This document shows positions 53,828 through 63,760 of a stretch of DNA of 64,000 bases, in pieces. The DNA is from JADZEM01 sp046328125. Lineage in GTDB: Bacteria; Chloroflexota; UBA6077; JACCZL01. The stretch covers positions 1-64,000 of the forward strand of contig JAXLXF010000004.1 of assembly GCA_046328125.1 (NCBI GenBank). The letters are read 5' to 3'. Positions within the stretch are counted from its first letter, which is position 1; every line of letters starts with the position of its first letter. Made by a program: the position numbers and the translations under genes. The notes below the pieces were generated by a model. The model searched no databases. It was not told the origin of the DNA and saw only the letters and a program-made list of their open reading frames with translations.

Positions 53828-53951
53828 GCCTTCCTCGGCTGCGCTCGGGGCATCGTCTCCTGACATACTTCTGGTGACAGATGTCTTCCACCGCCCCGCA
53901 CGCTCGCCGGCTCGATGCGCAGGGGCACCCGCCTGAAAGGATGCACACCCG

Positions 53952-54540
53952 ATGTTCACCGGCCTCGTCGAAGAGATGGGCAGCGTCCGCGACCTTGTGA
54001 CCGTCGGCGAGCACACCCGCCTCTCCATCGCCGCGAAACTGACCCGGCCCGGCCTGGCGCTCGGCGACAGCGTCGCGGTGGACGGCACCTGCCTGACCGT
54101 GGACGAGCTCGACCCGGACGGCTTCTGGGTCGGGCTGTCGCCCGAGACGCTGAAGCGGACCAACTTCGACGAGCGCGCGCCCGGCGACCGCGTGAATCTC
54201 GAACGGTCGTTGCTGGTCGGCGGCCGGCTCGGCGGCCACTACGTGCAAGGCCACGTTGACGGCGTCGGCAAGGTCGTCGCGAAGCAGGTGGACGGCGATT
54301 CTCTGCGCATGTGGTTCACCGCGCCGGACGAGCTGGTGCCGTACATCGTGGTGAAGGGGTACATTTGTCTGGACGGGGTCAGTCTGACGGTGACCGACAA
54401 GGATGGGAGCCGATTCGGGGTGGCGCTCGTCGCGTACACGCAGCAGATGATCACGATGCCCCACAAGCCGATCGGGGCATCGGTCAACATCGAGGTCGAC
54501 GTCTTCGCCAAGTACGTCGAGAGCCTCCTGGAGGGACGAG

Positions 54541-54566
<26 letters not shown>
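53952..54566 (+). CDS. ribE: Riboflavin synthase alpha chain
   Basis: The enzyme dismutates two lumazines into riboflavin. The 204-residue protein has two similar lumazine-binding halves: MFTGLVEEMG with VAVDGTCLTVDEL and FDERAPGDRVNLERSL, then GGHYVQGHVDG with CLDGVSLTVTD and VNIEVDVFAKYVE. Length and motifs are complete. AAAGGA lies about 12 bases before the ATG. Its 3' end overlaps ribBA by 26 bases. Confidence 0.95.
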
Positions 54567-55893
<1,327 letters not shown>

Positions 55894-55938
55894 GCTCGCT
55901 CGACGACCGCGAGTCGGGGCTGGAGGCTAGGGACAGAG

Positions 55939-56403
55939 ATGGTGCAGACACTCGAAGGCGATCTGAACGGCCAGGGGCTGAAGATCGCGATAGTCGTGGC
56001 GCGCTTCAACGAGATCGTGACCGGCCACCTGCTGAGTGGCGCCCTGGACGCGCTGCGCCGCCACGGCGTGGCCGACGCCGATGTGACGGTGGCGCATGTG
56101 CCGGGCTCGTTCGAGATCGGGCTGGCGGCGAAACGGCTGGCCGAGACCGGCCGGTTCGGGGCGGTGATCTGCCTGGGCGCGGTGATCCGTGGCGAGACGG
56201 ACCATTACGATCACGTCGCGGCGTCCGTGACCTCGGGCGTGGCGCGGGCCGGCATGGACACCGGCGTGCCGGTGATCTTCGGCGTGCTGACCACGGACAC
56301 GGTGGAGCAGGCGCTCAACCGGTCGGGTCTGAAGTCTGGCAACAACGGCCACCACGCGGCGGTCGCGGCCATCGAGATGGCGTCGCTGTTGGGGAAGATC
56401 TAG
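55939..56403 (+). CDS. ribH: 6,7-dimethyl-8-ribityllumazine synthase
   Basis: RibH condenses the pyrimidine and butanone phosphate to lumazine. The 154-residue protein shows VVARFNEIVTGHLLSGALDAL, HVPGSFEIGLAAKRLA, the active-site segment GAVIRGETDHYDHVA with its histidine, GVPVIFGVLTTDTVEQAL and the C-terminal GNNGHHAAVAAIEM. It completes the ribD-ribE-ribBA-ribH set. Its stop overlaps the convergent zinc-ribbon gene by 4 bases. Confidence 0.96.
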   Translation: MVQTLEGDLNGQGLKIAIVVARFNEIVTGHLLSGALDALRRHGVADADVTVAHVPGSFEIGLAAKRLAETGRFGAVICLGAVIRGETDHYDHVAASVTSGVARAGMDTGVPVIFGVLTTDTVEQALNRSGLKSGNNGHHAAVAAIEMASLLGKI

Positions 56404-56915
56404 CGACGCATCCCCGGTATCGGCAGCTCGCCGGCCCCGAGTAACGAGGAGTCCACCATCGCGGCGGGCGCCTGGACGGCCTGCCCGCAGTAGGGGCACG
56501 CCTTCCAGCGCAGCATCATCGGCTGCTCGCAGCGCGCGCAGATCCGCTTGAGCCGCGTCTGACACCAGGGGCAGAAGATGAAGTCAGGCTCGGCGCGCTG
56601 CTTGCAGACCGGGCAGGCGCTCTGGACCTGGATGCCCTGGAGGAACGCTTCCTCTTCGAGCGACTCCTCATACAACTGGGAGAGCGTCTTGGTCGGCCGG
56701 AGGATCACGTAGATCAAGAGCCCGGCGAAGCTGAAGACGGTCACCAGGAGAGTCGCGGCGACCTGGAGGAACAGGTCAGAGGATCGCGAGCGGATGTCGC
56801 GGAAGGTCCACCAGATGCTGGCGATCCAGAGGGCGACCAGATAGGCCGTGATGACGGTCAGGCCGATCCGGAGCACCCGCTCTACTGTGGCGATGATCTC
56901 TTCGAGTGAGCCCAT
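56400..56915 (-). CDS. Membrane protein with double zinc ribbon
   Basis: The 171-residue protein has two membrane helices (about 12-35 and 52-75), an acidic linker (YEESLEEEAFLQG) and a double zinc ribbon with four CxxC knuckles: CPVC, CPWC, CARC and CPYC. The soluble part should be cytoplasmic. The family is common in Chloroflexota and Actinomycetota; the function is unknown. The ATG at 56915 follows GGAGG, with an extended -10 about 60 bases upstream. Confidence 0.82.
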   Translation of the reverse strand: MGSLEEIIATVERVLRIGLTVITAYLVALWIASIWWTFRDIRSRSSDLFLQVAATLLVTVFSFAGLLIYVILRPTKTLSQLYEESLEEEAFLQGIQVQSACPVCKQRAEPDFIFCPWCQTRLKRICARCEQPMMLRWKACPYCGQAVQAPAAMVDSSLLGAGELPIPGMRR

Positions 56916-56975
56916 GAAGGGAGCCTCCAGCCGCGAGCGCCGAAGATGCACCCGGCGTGCCAGGGTTGCCGGGCC

Positions 56976-56984
56976 AGTATAGCA
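56976..56984 (-). promoter_or_regulatory. Extended -10 before the zinc-ribbon gene
   Basis: The reverse strand reads TGCTATACT, the same 9-mer as before typA. No clear -35 is seen. It lies about 60 bases before the start codon. Confidence 0.5.
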
Positions 56985-57186
56985 GCCGGGCGGGTCGGTG
57001 CTTCACAGAAGATCATCACAGGCGCCTACCAGACACTCGGCAGTGGGAGGCGGTGCAGGGCAAAAGTTCAGGAGGCGGCTCCGACCAACGGACGGCGGGG
57101 GGAGCCACCATCGCGGCTGTGGAGGTCAGAGCGAGCCTCCTGAGACGACTCTACAATCGGCTGCTGAACTGGAGATGAACGGAAGG

Positions 57187-58758
57187 TTAGAGCCGGGTGA
57201 GAACGCCTGGATCGGCTCGCTCTTCCGAGGCGGCGGCTCCCTGAGCGGCCACCGGCAGCACCAGCGTGAACGTCGAGCCATGGCCCAGCTCGCTCTCGAC
57301 CTCGATGTGGCCGCCGTGCCCTTCGGCGATCACCTGGCTGATGGCCAGTCCCAGGCCGGTCCCACCCGCCGCGCGTGTCCTGGCCGTGTCGGCGCGGTAG
57401 AACCGCTCGAACACGTGCGGGAGATCGTCCGGTCCGATGCCGGGGCCGGTGTCGGCAACGGCGAGGCGAGCGAATCCATCGCGCTGTTCGAGCGAGAGGG
57501 TCACCGTGCCGCCGGCCTCGGTGTAGCGACAGGCGTTGTCCACCAGGTTGAGGAGCACCTGCCGCAGCCGATCCGGATCGCCGAGCACTTCGACCTGCTC
57601 CAGCTCCCCGATGGTGAGCTTGAGATGCGTCGCCTGGTGGCGGGCCTGCTGGTAGACGTCGATCAAGAGCGTGTCCAGCATCAGCGGGCGTTGGGCAAGC
57701 GGCTGGCCGGCGTCGGCGCGGGCGAGGGCGAGCAGGTCGCTCACGAGGCGCCCCATCCGCTCGCTCTCCTCCGCGATGGCCCGGATGGCATCGTCCATCG
57801 GCTCGGAGAAGCCCCACCCCCCAGCCCCTTCCCCACTGCGGTGGAGAGGGGGGGCAGATTTCAACGTCTCCCCCTCTCCATCGCGGTGGGGAGGGGGTTG
57901 GGGGGTGGGGTCTCCTGACACTGCCAACACCGGCCGCTCCCTGGCACGCAGCAGCGCGCCGGCATTTGCGCGGATCGTCGTGAGCGGCGTGCGGAGCTCG
58001 TGGGAGGCGTCGGCCAGGAACCGTCGCTGCTGGGTGAGGGCAGCGTCCAGGCGCTCCAGCAGCTCGTTGAACGCGATGGCGAGCCGTCCCAGCTCGTCCC
58101 GCCGGCGAGGCGGGGGCAGCCGCTTCGAGAGGTCGCCGGAGCCGCCGATCGCGCGGGCCAGGGCCGTGATCGAATCGACCGGGCGCATCGCGGCGGTGGC
58201 CAGTAGCCAGCCGATGCCGCCGGCCACCACCATCGTTCCGAGGACGGCGGCGACCAGCACCGCGCGCAAGCCGGCCAGCGTCCGTTCGAGAGGGTCGAGC
58301 GGCGCGCCTACCAGCACGACGCCGACGACGTTGTTTTCCTGGAGCAGCGGCGTGCCGTAGAGAGCGACGTGCTGACCACCGGAGATCGTGACGACCTCTC
58401 GCGTGACCTGGCCGTTCAGAATGGCGTCGAGCGTCTCCCGGGAAACTGGCAGCAACAGGGCGAGCGGACCAGACGTCAAGACGATTCGGCCCTGGCGGTT
58501 GAGCACCTTGATGTAGTGCTGCTGATCGGCGAGCGCCGAGTCAGTCGCGACGCGCAGCGGCTCCAGCGTGTCGATGGTGCGGCCAATCGGGACCGTTGCC
58601 AGGCTCTGGGCTACCTCGATGGCCCGTAGCTCGACGGCGTGATCGAGGTCGCCGGCCAGCTGGCGGTCCACCGCGACGTAGACGATGCCGGCGAACGCGG
58701 CGACGATCACCGTGACCAGGGCGGTGTACCAGAGGGTGAGGCGCAGGCGAACGGTCAT
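57187..58758 (-). CDS. Sensor histidine kinase (HAMP-HisKA-HATPase)
   Basis: The 523-residue kinase has two membrane helices around an extracellular domain (about 30-165), HAMP, HisKA with FLADASHELRTPLTTIRAN (phospho-His near residue 253), and a HATPase with N box NLVDNACRYTE, G1 VADTGPGIG, F box and G2 GGTGLGLAIS. About 35 residues (roughly 282-316, PTPQPPPHRDGEGE...GAGGWG) are translated family B repeat, inserted in the turn between the two HisKA helices. That turn links DHp helix 1 and 2, so helix packing can be kept. The gene follows its response regulator after 9 bases. Confidence 0.92.
   Translation of the reverse strand: MTVRLRLTLWYTALVTVIVAAFAGIVYVAVDRQLAGDLDHAVELRAIEVAQSLATVPIGRTIDTLEPLRVATDSALADQQHYIKVLNRQGRIVLTSGPLALLLPVSRETLDAILNGQVTREVVTISGGQHVALYGTPLLQENNVVGVVLVGAPLDPLERTLAGLRAVLVAAVLGTMVVAGGIGWLLATAAMRPVDSITALARAIGGSGDLSKRLPPPRRRDELGRLAIAFNELLERLDAALTQQRRFLADASHELRTPLTTIRANAGALLRARERPVLAVSGDPTPQPPPHRDGEGETLKSAPPLHRSGEGAGGWGFSEPMDDAIRAIAEESERMGRLVSDLLALARADAGQPLAQRPLMLDTLLIDVYQQARHQATHLKLTIGELEQVEVLGDPDRLRQVLLNLVDNACRYTEAGGTVTLSLEQRDGFARLAVADTGPGIGPDDLPHVFERFYRADTARTRAAGGTGLGLAISQVIAEGHGGHIEVESELGHGSTFTLVLPVAAQGAAASEERADPGVLTRL
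57812..57909. repeat. Paired family B element in frame in the histidine kinase gene
   Basis: CCCCACCCCCCAGCCCC...GCGGTGGAGAGGGG and an inverted counterpart face each other across about 25 bases. The reading frame is open through the whole 98 bases. The plan matches 53733-53827. Confidence 0.88.
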
Positions 58759-58767
58759 AGGGAGCCT

Positions 58768-59466
58768 TCAGGCGTCCTCGCGGAGGATGTAGCCGGCTCC
58801 CCGCACGGTGTGGATCAGGCGCGGCTCGCCGTCCGCTTCGAGCTTCTCGCGCAGGTAGCGGACGTACACTTCGATCAGCTTGGAGTCGTCGTCCAGCTCG
58901 TAGCCCCAGACGCGCTCGAAGATGCGGGTGCGCGAGAGGACCGTCCTGGGGTGCTGGAGGAAGAGACGGAGCAGCTCCAGCTCGGTGGGGGTGAGGGAGA
59001 ACCGCCGCCGGCCGCGCCAGCCCTCGCGCGCGGCCAGGTCCAGGCGGAGATCGGCGAATCGGAGCTCGTGGTTGGAGTCCTGCCAGCCTTCGCGGCGTCG
59101 GAGACAGACGCGCACGCGCGCCAGCAGCTCCTCGAAGGCGAACGGCTTGACGAGGTAGTCGTCCGCGCCCGCTTCCAGCCCCTTGACGCGGTCCGCGACG
59201 GCATCGCGGGCGGTCAGGAGCAGGATCGAGAGCTGCTGCTCGGCAGCGCGCAGGCGGCGGCAGACGTCCAGCCCGTTCAGGCCCGGCAACATCAAGTCGA
59301 GTACGACGAGATCGGGGGTCCGATCCCGCGCGACCCTGAGCGCCTCGTTGCCGTCCGCCGCGACGTCCACGACGTACCCTTCGGCTCCCAGCGACCGCGC
59401 CAGCGTGGCCCGGATCGCGTCGTCGTCGTCCACCACCAGCACGCGAGCGCCCATCTCCTCCCCCAT
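58768..59466 (-). CDS. OmpR-family response regulator
   Basis: The 232-residue regulator has a receiver domain (acidic pair VDDDD, phosphorylated Asp in VLDLMLPG, LLTARDA, VKPF) and a winged-helix DNA-binding domain (FSLTPTELELLRLFLQHPRTVLSR, VYVRYLREKLE, HTVRGAGYIL). It is the partner of the kinase gene 9 bases downstream. The ATG at 59466 is used; an ATG four codons later directly follows GGGGGAGGAG and may also serve. MprA/TcrA-like proteins are the closest type by motif. Confidence 0.93.
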   Translation of the reverse strand: MGEEMGARVLVVDDDDAIRATLARSLGAEGYVVDVAADGNEALRVARDRTPDLVVLDLMLPGLNGLDVCRRLRAAEQQLSILLLTARDAVADRVKGLEAGADDYLVKPFAFEELLARVRVCLRRREGWQDSNHELRFADLRLDLAAREGWRGRRRFSLTPTELELLRLFLQHPRTVLSRTRIFERVWGYELDDDSKLIEVYVRYLREKLEADGEPRLIHTVRGAGYILREDA

Positions 59467-59530
59467 ACTGGTTTATGCGCGATAGAGGGGCCGGCCGGAG
59501 GAATTTTGCTCCGGCGCGGCGAGAGAGAAG

Positions 59531-60856
59531 TCAGGAGGTCGTGGTGGCGTCGGCGGCGACGGGCTGCTGCTTGACGCGCTGGGCGCTCAGCGTGGTGGCG
59601 GCGAGTATCGCGGCCAGCAGGATGGTGCCGAGCAGCCCCCAGAGCGCGATAGCGTGGGCTGTCCCGATGGCGGCGGCCAGGGCGCCGTTCGGGAAGCTCC
59701 CGAGCGGCATCAGGCCCATGCAGACCATGTAGACGCCGAAGACGCGTCCGCTGAGCTCGTTCGGGACGTAGAGCTGGACGGTGGCGAGCCCGAGCGCGGT
59801 CACGACGGCGGTCAGGAAGCCAATCAGCGCCAGGATCGGCGCTGCCACGAACAGGCTGCCGCTCAGCCCGAGCGGGATCAGCAAGACGCAGATGACGACC
59901 GTCGAAGCGCGCAGGGTGAAGACGCGCCGAGGCACCTGCCCGAGCCGCGCCAGCAGCAGCGATCCGATCAGCGCGCCGCCGCCCATCGAGGCGGTCAGCA
60001 CGCCGAGGCCGTCCGGGCCGGTCCCGAGCGAGTCGCGCGCCAGCGACGGCAGCAGCTGGACGTAGGAGAGGCCGAACAGGTTGGAGACGCTCAGGATCAT
60101 CAGCGTCTCGAAGAGCTCGCGGGTACGCCAGCAGAACTGGAACCCTTCGGCCAGCTCGGCGCCCCTGAAGCGGAACGGCTCGAGCGCCTTCTCCGGGCGG
60201 AAGCGGATCGCGAGGATCTGGCTGACGGTCCAGCAGTTCGCAACCAGATTCATGCAGAGCACGGCCAGCGGCGAGGTCAGGGTGAGCAACAATCCGGCCA
60301 GGCTCGGGCCGGCGATCCGCGCCAGGTTCATCGAGGCGGTGTGGAGCGCGGTGGCGTTCTGGAGCAGCGACTTCGGCACGAGCTCGGCCATCAGGGCCTG
60401 CCGGGCCGGCATGTTGAACGTGTACGAGATGCCCATCGCGAGCGATGCGAGCAACAGGTGCCACACTTCGAGCAGGCCGAGCCAGAACAGCACGGCGATG
60501 GTGCCGTTGACGGTGACGGCGGTGGTCTGGGTGATCAGGAGCGAGCGCCGGCGGTCCCAGGAGTCGGCGATCGAGCCGGCGATGGGAGCCATGACGGTCA
60601 TCGCGACGCCGGTCATCGCGCCGTTGACGCCAAGCCAGAACGGCGAGTCGCCGATGGTGAGGATCAGCCAGCCGAAGACGAGCTGCTGCATCCAGGAGTT
60701 GAGCTGGAACGCCATGTTGCCGAAGTAGAGGCGGCGGTAATCGGCGACGCTCAGCGAGCTGAACATGTCGCCGGTCAGCGTGCTGGCGAGGCCGCGGCGG
60801 CCGGGTCGGGCTGGATGCGAGGCGCTCTGTGCCAGGATGTCTCCCTCTGGACGCAT
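59531..60856 (-). CDS. MFS exporter (MFS_3, EntS-like)
   Basis: The 441-residue protein has about 12 membrane helices with the MFS_3 pattern: SSLSVADYRRLYFGNMAFQLNSWMQQLVFGWL, the loop GSIADSWDRRRSLLITQ (motif A), NMPARQALMAELVP, and SNLFGLSYVQLLPSLARD. Relatives export siderophores or drugs; the substrate here is unknown. The ATG at 60856 follows a run of G residues; upstream in-frame codons look non-coding. It sits 64 bases downstream of nothing obvious in the same strand and is divergent from the AbrB/PIN pair. Confidence 0.86.
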   Translation of the reverse strand: MRPEGDILAQSASHPARPGRRGLASTLTGDMFSSLSVADYRRLYFGNMAFQLNSWMQQLVFGWLILTIGDSPFWLGVNGAMTGVAMTVMAPIAGSIADSWDRRRSLLITQTTAVTVNGTIAVLFWLGLLEVWHLLLASLAMGISYTFNMPARQALMAELVPKSLLQNATALHTASMNLARIAGPSLAGLLLTLTSPLAVLCMNLVANCWTVSQILAIRFRPEKALEPFRFRGAELAEGFQFCWRTRELFETLMILSVSNLFGLSYVQLLPSLARDSLGTGPDGLGVLTASMGGGALIGSLLLARLGQVPRRVFTLRASTVVICVLLIPLGLSGSLFVAAPILALIGFLTAVVTALGLATVQLYVPNELSGRVFGVYMVCMGLMPLGSFPNGALAAAIGTAHAIALWGLLGTILLAAILAATTLSAQRVKQQPVAADATTTS

Positions 60857-60935
60857 CGTGCGCCCCCAGGATAGCCCACACCGCGGCCGCCGCGCGAGAG
60901 CACAATCACCGCGGTCCGGGACGATACACTTCAAT

Positions 60936-61015
60936 CACGGGTTGGATCGAACACGGGTTGGATCGAACACGGGTTGGATCGAACACGGGTTGGATCGAAC
61001 ACGGGTTGGATCGAA
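60936..61015 (+). repeat. Five perfect tandem copies of a 16-bp unit
   Basis: CACGGGTTGGATCGAA is repeated five times without error (80 bp) just upstream of the AbrB/PIN genes. The unit is the only one of its kind in the window. Exact identity suggests recent expansion or selection, for example as iterated binding sites. Confidence 0.95.
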
Positions 61016-61046
61016 GCGCACGATTGACGATGCGAGGAGGATGCTG

Positions 61047-61286
61047 GTGAAGATTGAGGTCAAGCTTGGCGAGGAGAACCAGCTCACGCTGCCCAATGAG
61101 GTTGTGAGCCGCCTCAAGCTCACACCGGGCGACACTCTCCTGGTCGAGATCGACGAAACGGAGCCGTTCCGGGTTCAAATCAGGCCAGACCTCAGGAGCT
61201 ATGCCGGTATCCTCAACGGCATGTGGGGGACGGACGAAGAAGCGCTCGAATATGTCCGCAACGAACGGGCATCCTGGGACCAATGA
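61047..61286 (+). CDS. AbrB/SpoVT-type antitoxin (VapB-like)
   Basis: The 79-residue protein opens with a swapped-hairpin AbrB fold: EVKLGEENQLTLPNEVVSRLKLTPGDTLLVEI. The C-terminal part (MWGTDEEALEYVRNERASWDQ) is the toxin-binding tail. AGGAGG ends six bases before the GTG at 61047 and directly before an ATG at 61041, so the GTG is preferred. The stop overlaps the PIN gene as ATGA. It probably represses its own operon, perhaps through the tandem repeats upstream. Confidence 0.85.
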   Translation: MKIEVKLGEENQLTLPNEVVSRLKLTPGDTLLVEIDETEPFRVQIRPDLRSYAGILNGMWGTDEEALEYVRNERASWDQ

Positions 61287-61753
61287 GCCTCGCGAGCCTG
61301 GAGCAGGCACTCGGCGATGGAGAGCGCCTGCTGGTCGATACAACCAGCCTGATCGCGTACTTCGATCAGACGGAGCGGATCTCTCCGTTGGCGCTTCATG
61401 TGCTCAACGAGCTCATCTTTTCGGGACGGAATCCCGCCGTCGTTTCGATGGTGAGCATCATGGAGGTGCTGGTTCGGCCGATGCGCGTCGGGGCCGTGGC
61501 TCCGTATACCCATCTCCTGCATTTCCTGACGAACTTCCCAAATCTGCGTCCGCTACCAGTCGATCTGTTCGTGGCGCAGGAAGCGGCCTCGCTCCGCGCC
61601 GGCTATCGCCTCTCGACGGCTGACGCGCTGATCGTTGGGACTGGTCTGGTAGCACAGGTCCATCATCTCGTCACGAACGACGCTGACTGGGTCCGCAAGC
61701 TTCAGCCGATCAACAGCCGCATTCGGGTCTGCCTCCTCTCGCACCACGTGTAG
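61283..61753 (+). CDS. PIN-domain ribonuclease toxin (VapC-like)
   Basis: The 156-residue protein has the PIN acidic residues in LLVDTTSLIAYFD, SIMEVLVRP, STADALIVGTGL and TNDADW. It would cleave RNA when free of the antitoxin. The start is set by the 4-base overlap with the antitoxin gene; a longer frame upstream is rejected for that reason. It fits VapBC organisation. Confidence 0.88.
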   Translation: MSLASLEQALGDGERLLVDTTSLIAYFDQTERISPLALHVLNELIFSGRNPAVVSMVSIMEVLVRPMRVGAVAPYTHLLHFLTNFPNLRPLPVDLFVAQEAASLRAGYRLSTADALIVGTGLVAQVHHLVTNDADWVRKLQPINSRIRVCLLSHHV

Positions 61754-61845
61754 TCGCCAGGGACGACAGACGGAGTCGCTTGCGTGAGCGGCGGGCCGGG
61801 CCGCACCATCCTCCGACATTCCAGAGACGGATCGATGGGGGCACT

Positions 61846-62823
61846 GTGCGACTGTTGGTGACGGGCGGGGCCGGGTACGTGGGTGGGCACGCGGTTCGAG
61901 CGCTGCTGGACGCCGGCCACGACGTGGTGGTGTACGACAACCTCGTCTACGGGCATGCTGAGACCGTCCCCTGCGAGCTGATCGTCGGGGATCTGGCCGA
62001 CCGTCCGAAGCTCGACAGCGTGCTCGGCGGCAGCCAGTTCGACGCGGTGCTGCACTTCGCGGCGTACGCTTACGTCGGCGAGTCGGTCACCAAGCCGGCC
62101 AAATACTGGCGGAACAACGTGGCGTCCGGCATCGAGCTGCTGGACGCGATGCGGGCCAACGGCGTCTCAAAGATCGTCTTCTCGTCCACGTGCGCGACGT
62201 ACGGCTACCCGGATTCTGTGCCGGTCACTGAGGACGAGCCGAAGAAGCCGGAGAGCCCGTACGGCGAGTCGAAGCTGACGTTCGAGCGGGTGCTCGCCTC
62301 CTACGCCCACGCCTACGACCTGCGCTCGGTCAGCCTGCGCTACTTCAACGCGGCCGGAGCACGTCCAGACGGGACGCTCGGGGAGGATCACGAGCCAGAG
62401 ACGCACCTGATCCCGCTGGTGCTACGAGTGGCCGCCGGCCGCGCGCCCAGCATCAAGGTGTTCGGCACGGACTACCCCACCCCTGACGGTACCTGCATCC
62501 GCGACTACATCCACGTGGACGACCTCGCCAGCGCCCACATCCTGGCGCTCGGTGCGATGGACGCGCCGGGCGCCTGTCGGGCGTTCAACCTCGGAACTGG
62601 CAACGGCTACTCGGTGCGCGAGATCGTGGAGGCGTGCCGGCGGGTGACCGGCCGCGAGATCCCCGTCGAAGAGGTCGCGCGGCGCCCCGGCGACCCGGCC
62701 GCGCTCTACGCCGACAACTCGCTGATCCGCCGCGAGCTCGGTTGGAGCCCGGAGTACATTGAGGTCGAGCAGATCGTCGCGACGGCCTGGCAGTGGCACG
62801 CCAGAAGGTGGTCTGTGGGGTGA
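61846..62823 (+). CDS. galE: UDP-glucose 4-epimerase
   Basis: The 325-residue SDR enzyme interconverts UDP-glucose and UDP-galactose. It has the NAD loop LVTGGAGYVGGH, VVYDNLVYGH, HFAAYAYVGESV, SSTCATYG with catalytic Ser/Thr, YGESK with the catalytic Tyr and Lys, LRYFNAAGA, and CIRDYIHVDDLASAH. The GTG at 61846 follows GGGGG at a short distance. The last residues (RRWSVG) are encoded where a 20-bp tandem repeat begins, and the TGA stop lies inside the first unit. Confidence 0.94.
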   Translation: MRLLVTGGAGYVGGHAVRALLDAGHDVVVYDNLVYGHAETVPCELIVGDLADRPKLDSVLGGSQFDAVLHFAAYAYVGESVTKPAKYWRNNVASGIELLDAMRANGVSKIVFSSTCATYGYPDSVPVTEDEPKKPESPYGESKLTFERVLASYAHAYDLRSVSLRYFNAAGARPDGTLGEDHEPETHLIPLVLRVAAGRAPSIKVFGTDYPTPDGTCIRDYIHVDDLASAHILALGAMDAPGACRAFNLGTGNGYSVREIVEACRRVTGREIPVEEVARRPGDPAALYADNSLIRRELGWSPEYIEVEQIVATAWQWHARRWSVG

Positions 62824-62897
62824 GGCCGGGGATGCTGGGTTGAGGTCGGGGTCCGTGGGGTGAGGCCGAGGATCGTGGGGTGAGGCCAGGGTCCGTG
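62818..62897 (+). repeat. Four imperfect tandem copies of a 20-bp unit at the galE 3' end
   Basis: Units at 62818, 62838, 62858 and 62878 follow GGGTGAGGCCGGGGATCGTG with a few differences. The first contains the galE stop codon and the last runs into a four-hairpin repeat. Confidence 0.85.
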
Positions 62898-62976
62898 GAC
62901 TGAAGTCCACGTCTACCATTGGTGCGTGGCTACGCCACGACGGAGACAGGCCGTCCGTCGCGGACCGACGGTGTAA
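62894..62976. repeat. Four-hairpin dispersed repeat, copy 3 (truncated)
   Basis: Hairpins 1 to 3 are present (62894-62911, 62925-62939, 62956-62970) and are almost identical to copy 1, but the GTAG hairpin is missing. The third stem has a mismatch. Confidence 0.82.
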
Positions 62977-63027
62977 CGGGGTCGAGGGCTTCCCAGGCCA
63001 GGACCGGCGCGCTATCATGAGTGCACT

Positions 63028-63684
63028 ATGGTCGGACGCGCAATGACGCTCGTCCTGTGGATTGGCTGGCCGTGTGCGCTGGCCGTCGTCGTCGGACTGG
63101 CTGGGCTGAGTCTGGCGCAGGACAGCATGCCGGATGGACGGCGGCTGTCTACGTCGGTCTACGGCAAGTTCGAGGCGCTCACCGTCTGCGTCGATTCCGT
63201 GACTGGCGAGCGCCACGAGGCTGAGACGGCACGCGAGCTGGTGGGGGAGTCGCTGCACGGGCTCACGATGCCTGGACCGTACCTGTTCACGCTGCCGGCG
63301 GCTGTGGACAGTGGCTGCCCGCGCGAGGCAGCCCACTACGGTGCGAACACGAAGTCGCGGCGCGTCGCCAACCGTGGCGGCGACAGTCGCCCCGCGCCGA
63401 GCCCGTACCAGCTGCACGTCTTCCTGGTGCCGGAGACTTCGCTACAGATGCTGAACCTCGAGCCGGACCTGGCCGACCGACGCGTGGTCGTGGAGGAGTA
63501 CGCCTTCGAGGGGATGGACGGCAGCGCGACCGTCCGCGCCGTGACCTACGGGCTGTATGCGACCCCGGCGGAGCTGCAGGACGGCCCGGAGCTGCGCCAG
63601 TTCTTCCAGCACGCGCTCCAGATGAAGTCGCAGCTGGGGGCGCCGCCGGGGACCGGCCAGCGCTCGTTGGGCGGCAATCAGTAG
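63028..63684 (+). CDS. Secreted protein of unknown function
   Basis: The 218-residue protein has an N-terminal hydrophobic segment (TLVLWIGWPCALAVVVGLAGLSLA) followed by QDSMPDG, so it is exported or membrane-anchored. The body has no motif I recognise; it contains a KFEALTVCVDSVTGERHE strand pair and LHVFLVPETSLQML. The ATG at 63028 lies 11 bases after a TATCAT -10-like motif, so a very short leader is possible; an ATG at 63043 is an alternative. It is convergent with the methyltransferase gene. Confidence 0.6.
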   Translation: MVGRAMTLVLWIGWPCALAVVVGLAGLSLAQDSMPDGRRLSTSVYGKFEALTVCVDSVTGERHEAETARELVGESLHGLTMPGPYLFTLPAAVDSGCPREAAHYGANTKSRRVANRGGDSRPAPSPYQLHVFLVPETSLQMLNLEPDLADRRVVVEEYAFEGMDGSATVRAVTYGLYATPAELQDGPELRQFFQHALQMKSQLGAPPGTGQRSLGGNQ

Positions 63685-63760
63685 GCAAGCAGACGAGGTA
63701 CGAGAAGACGAATGGTGAGCAGGCGAGAGACGAAAGGCGAGGGACGAGTCTGGGTCGGGA

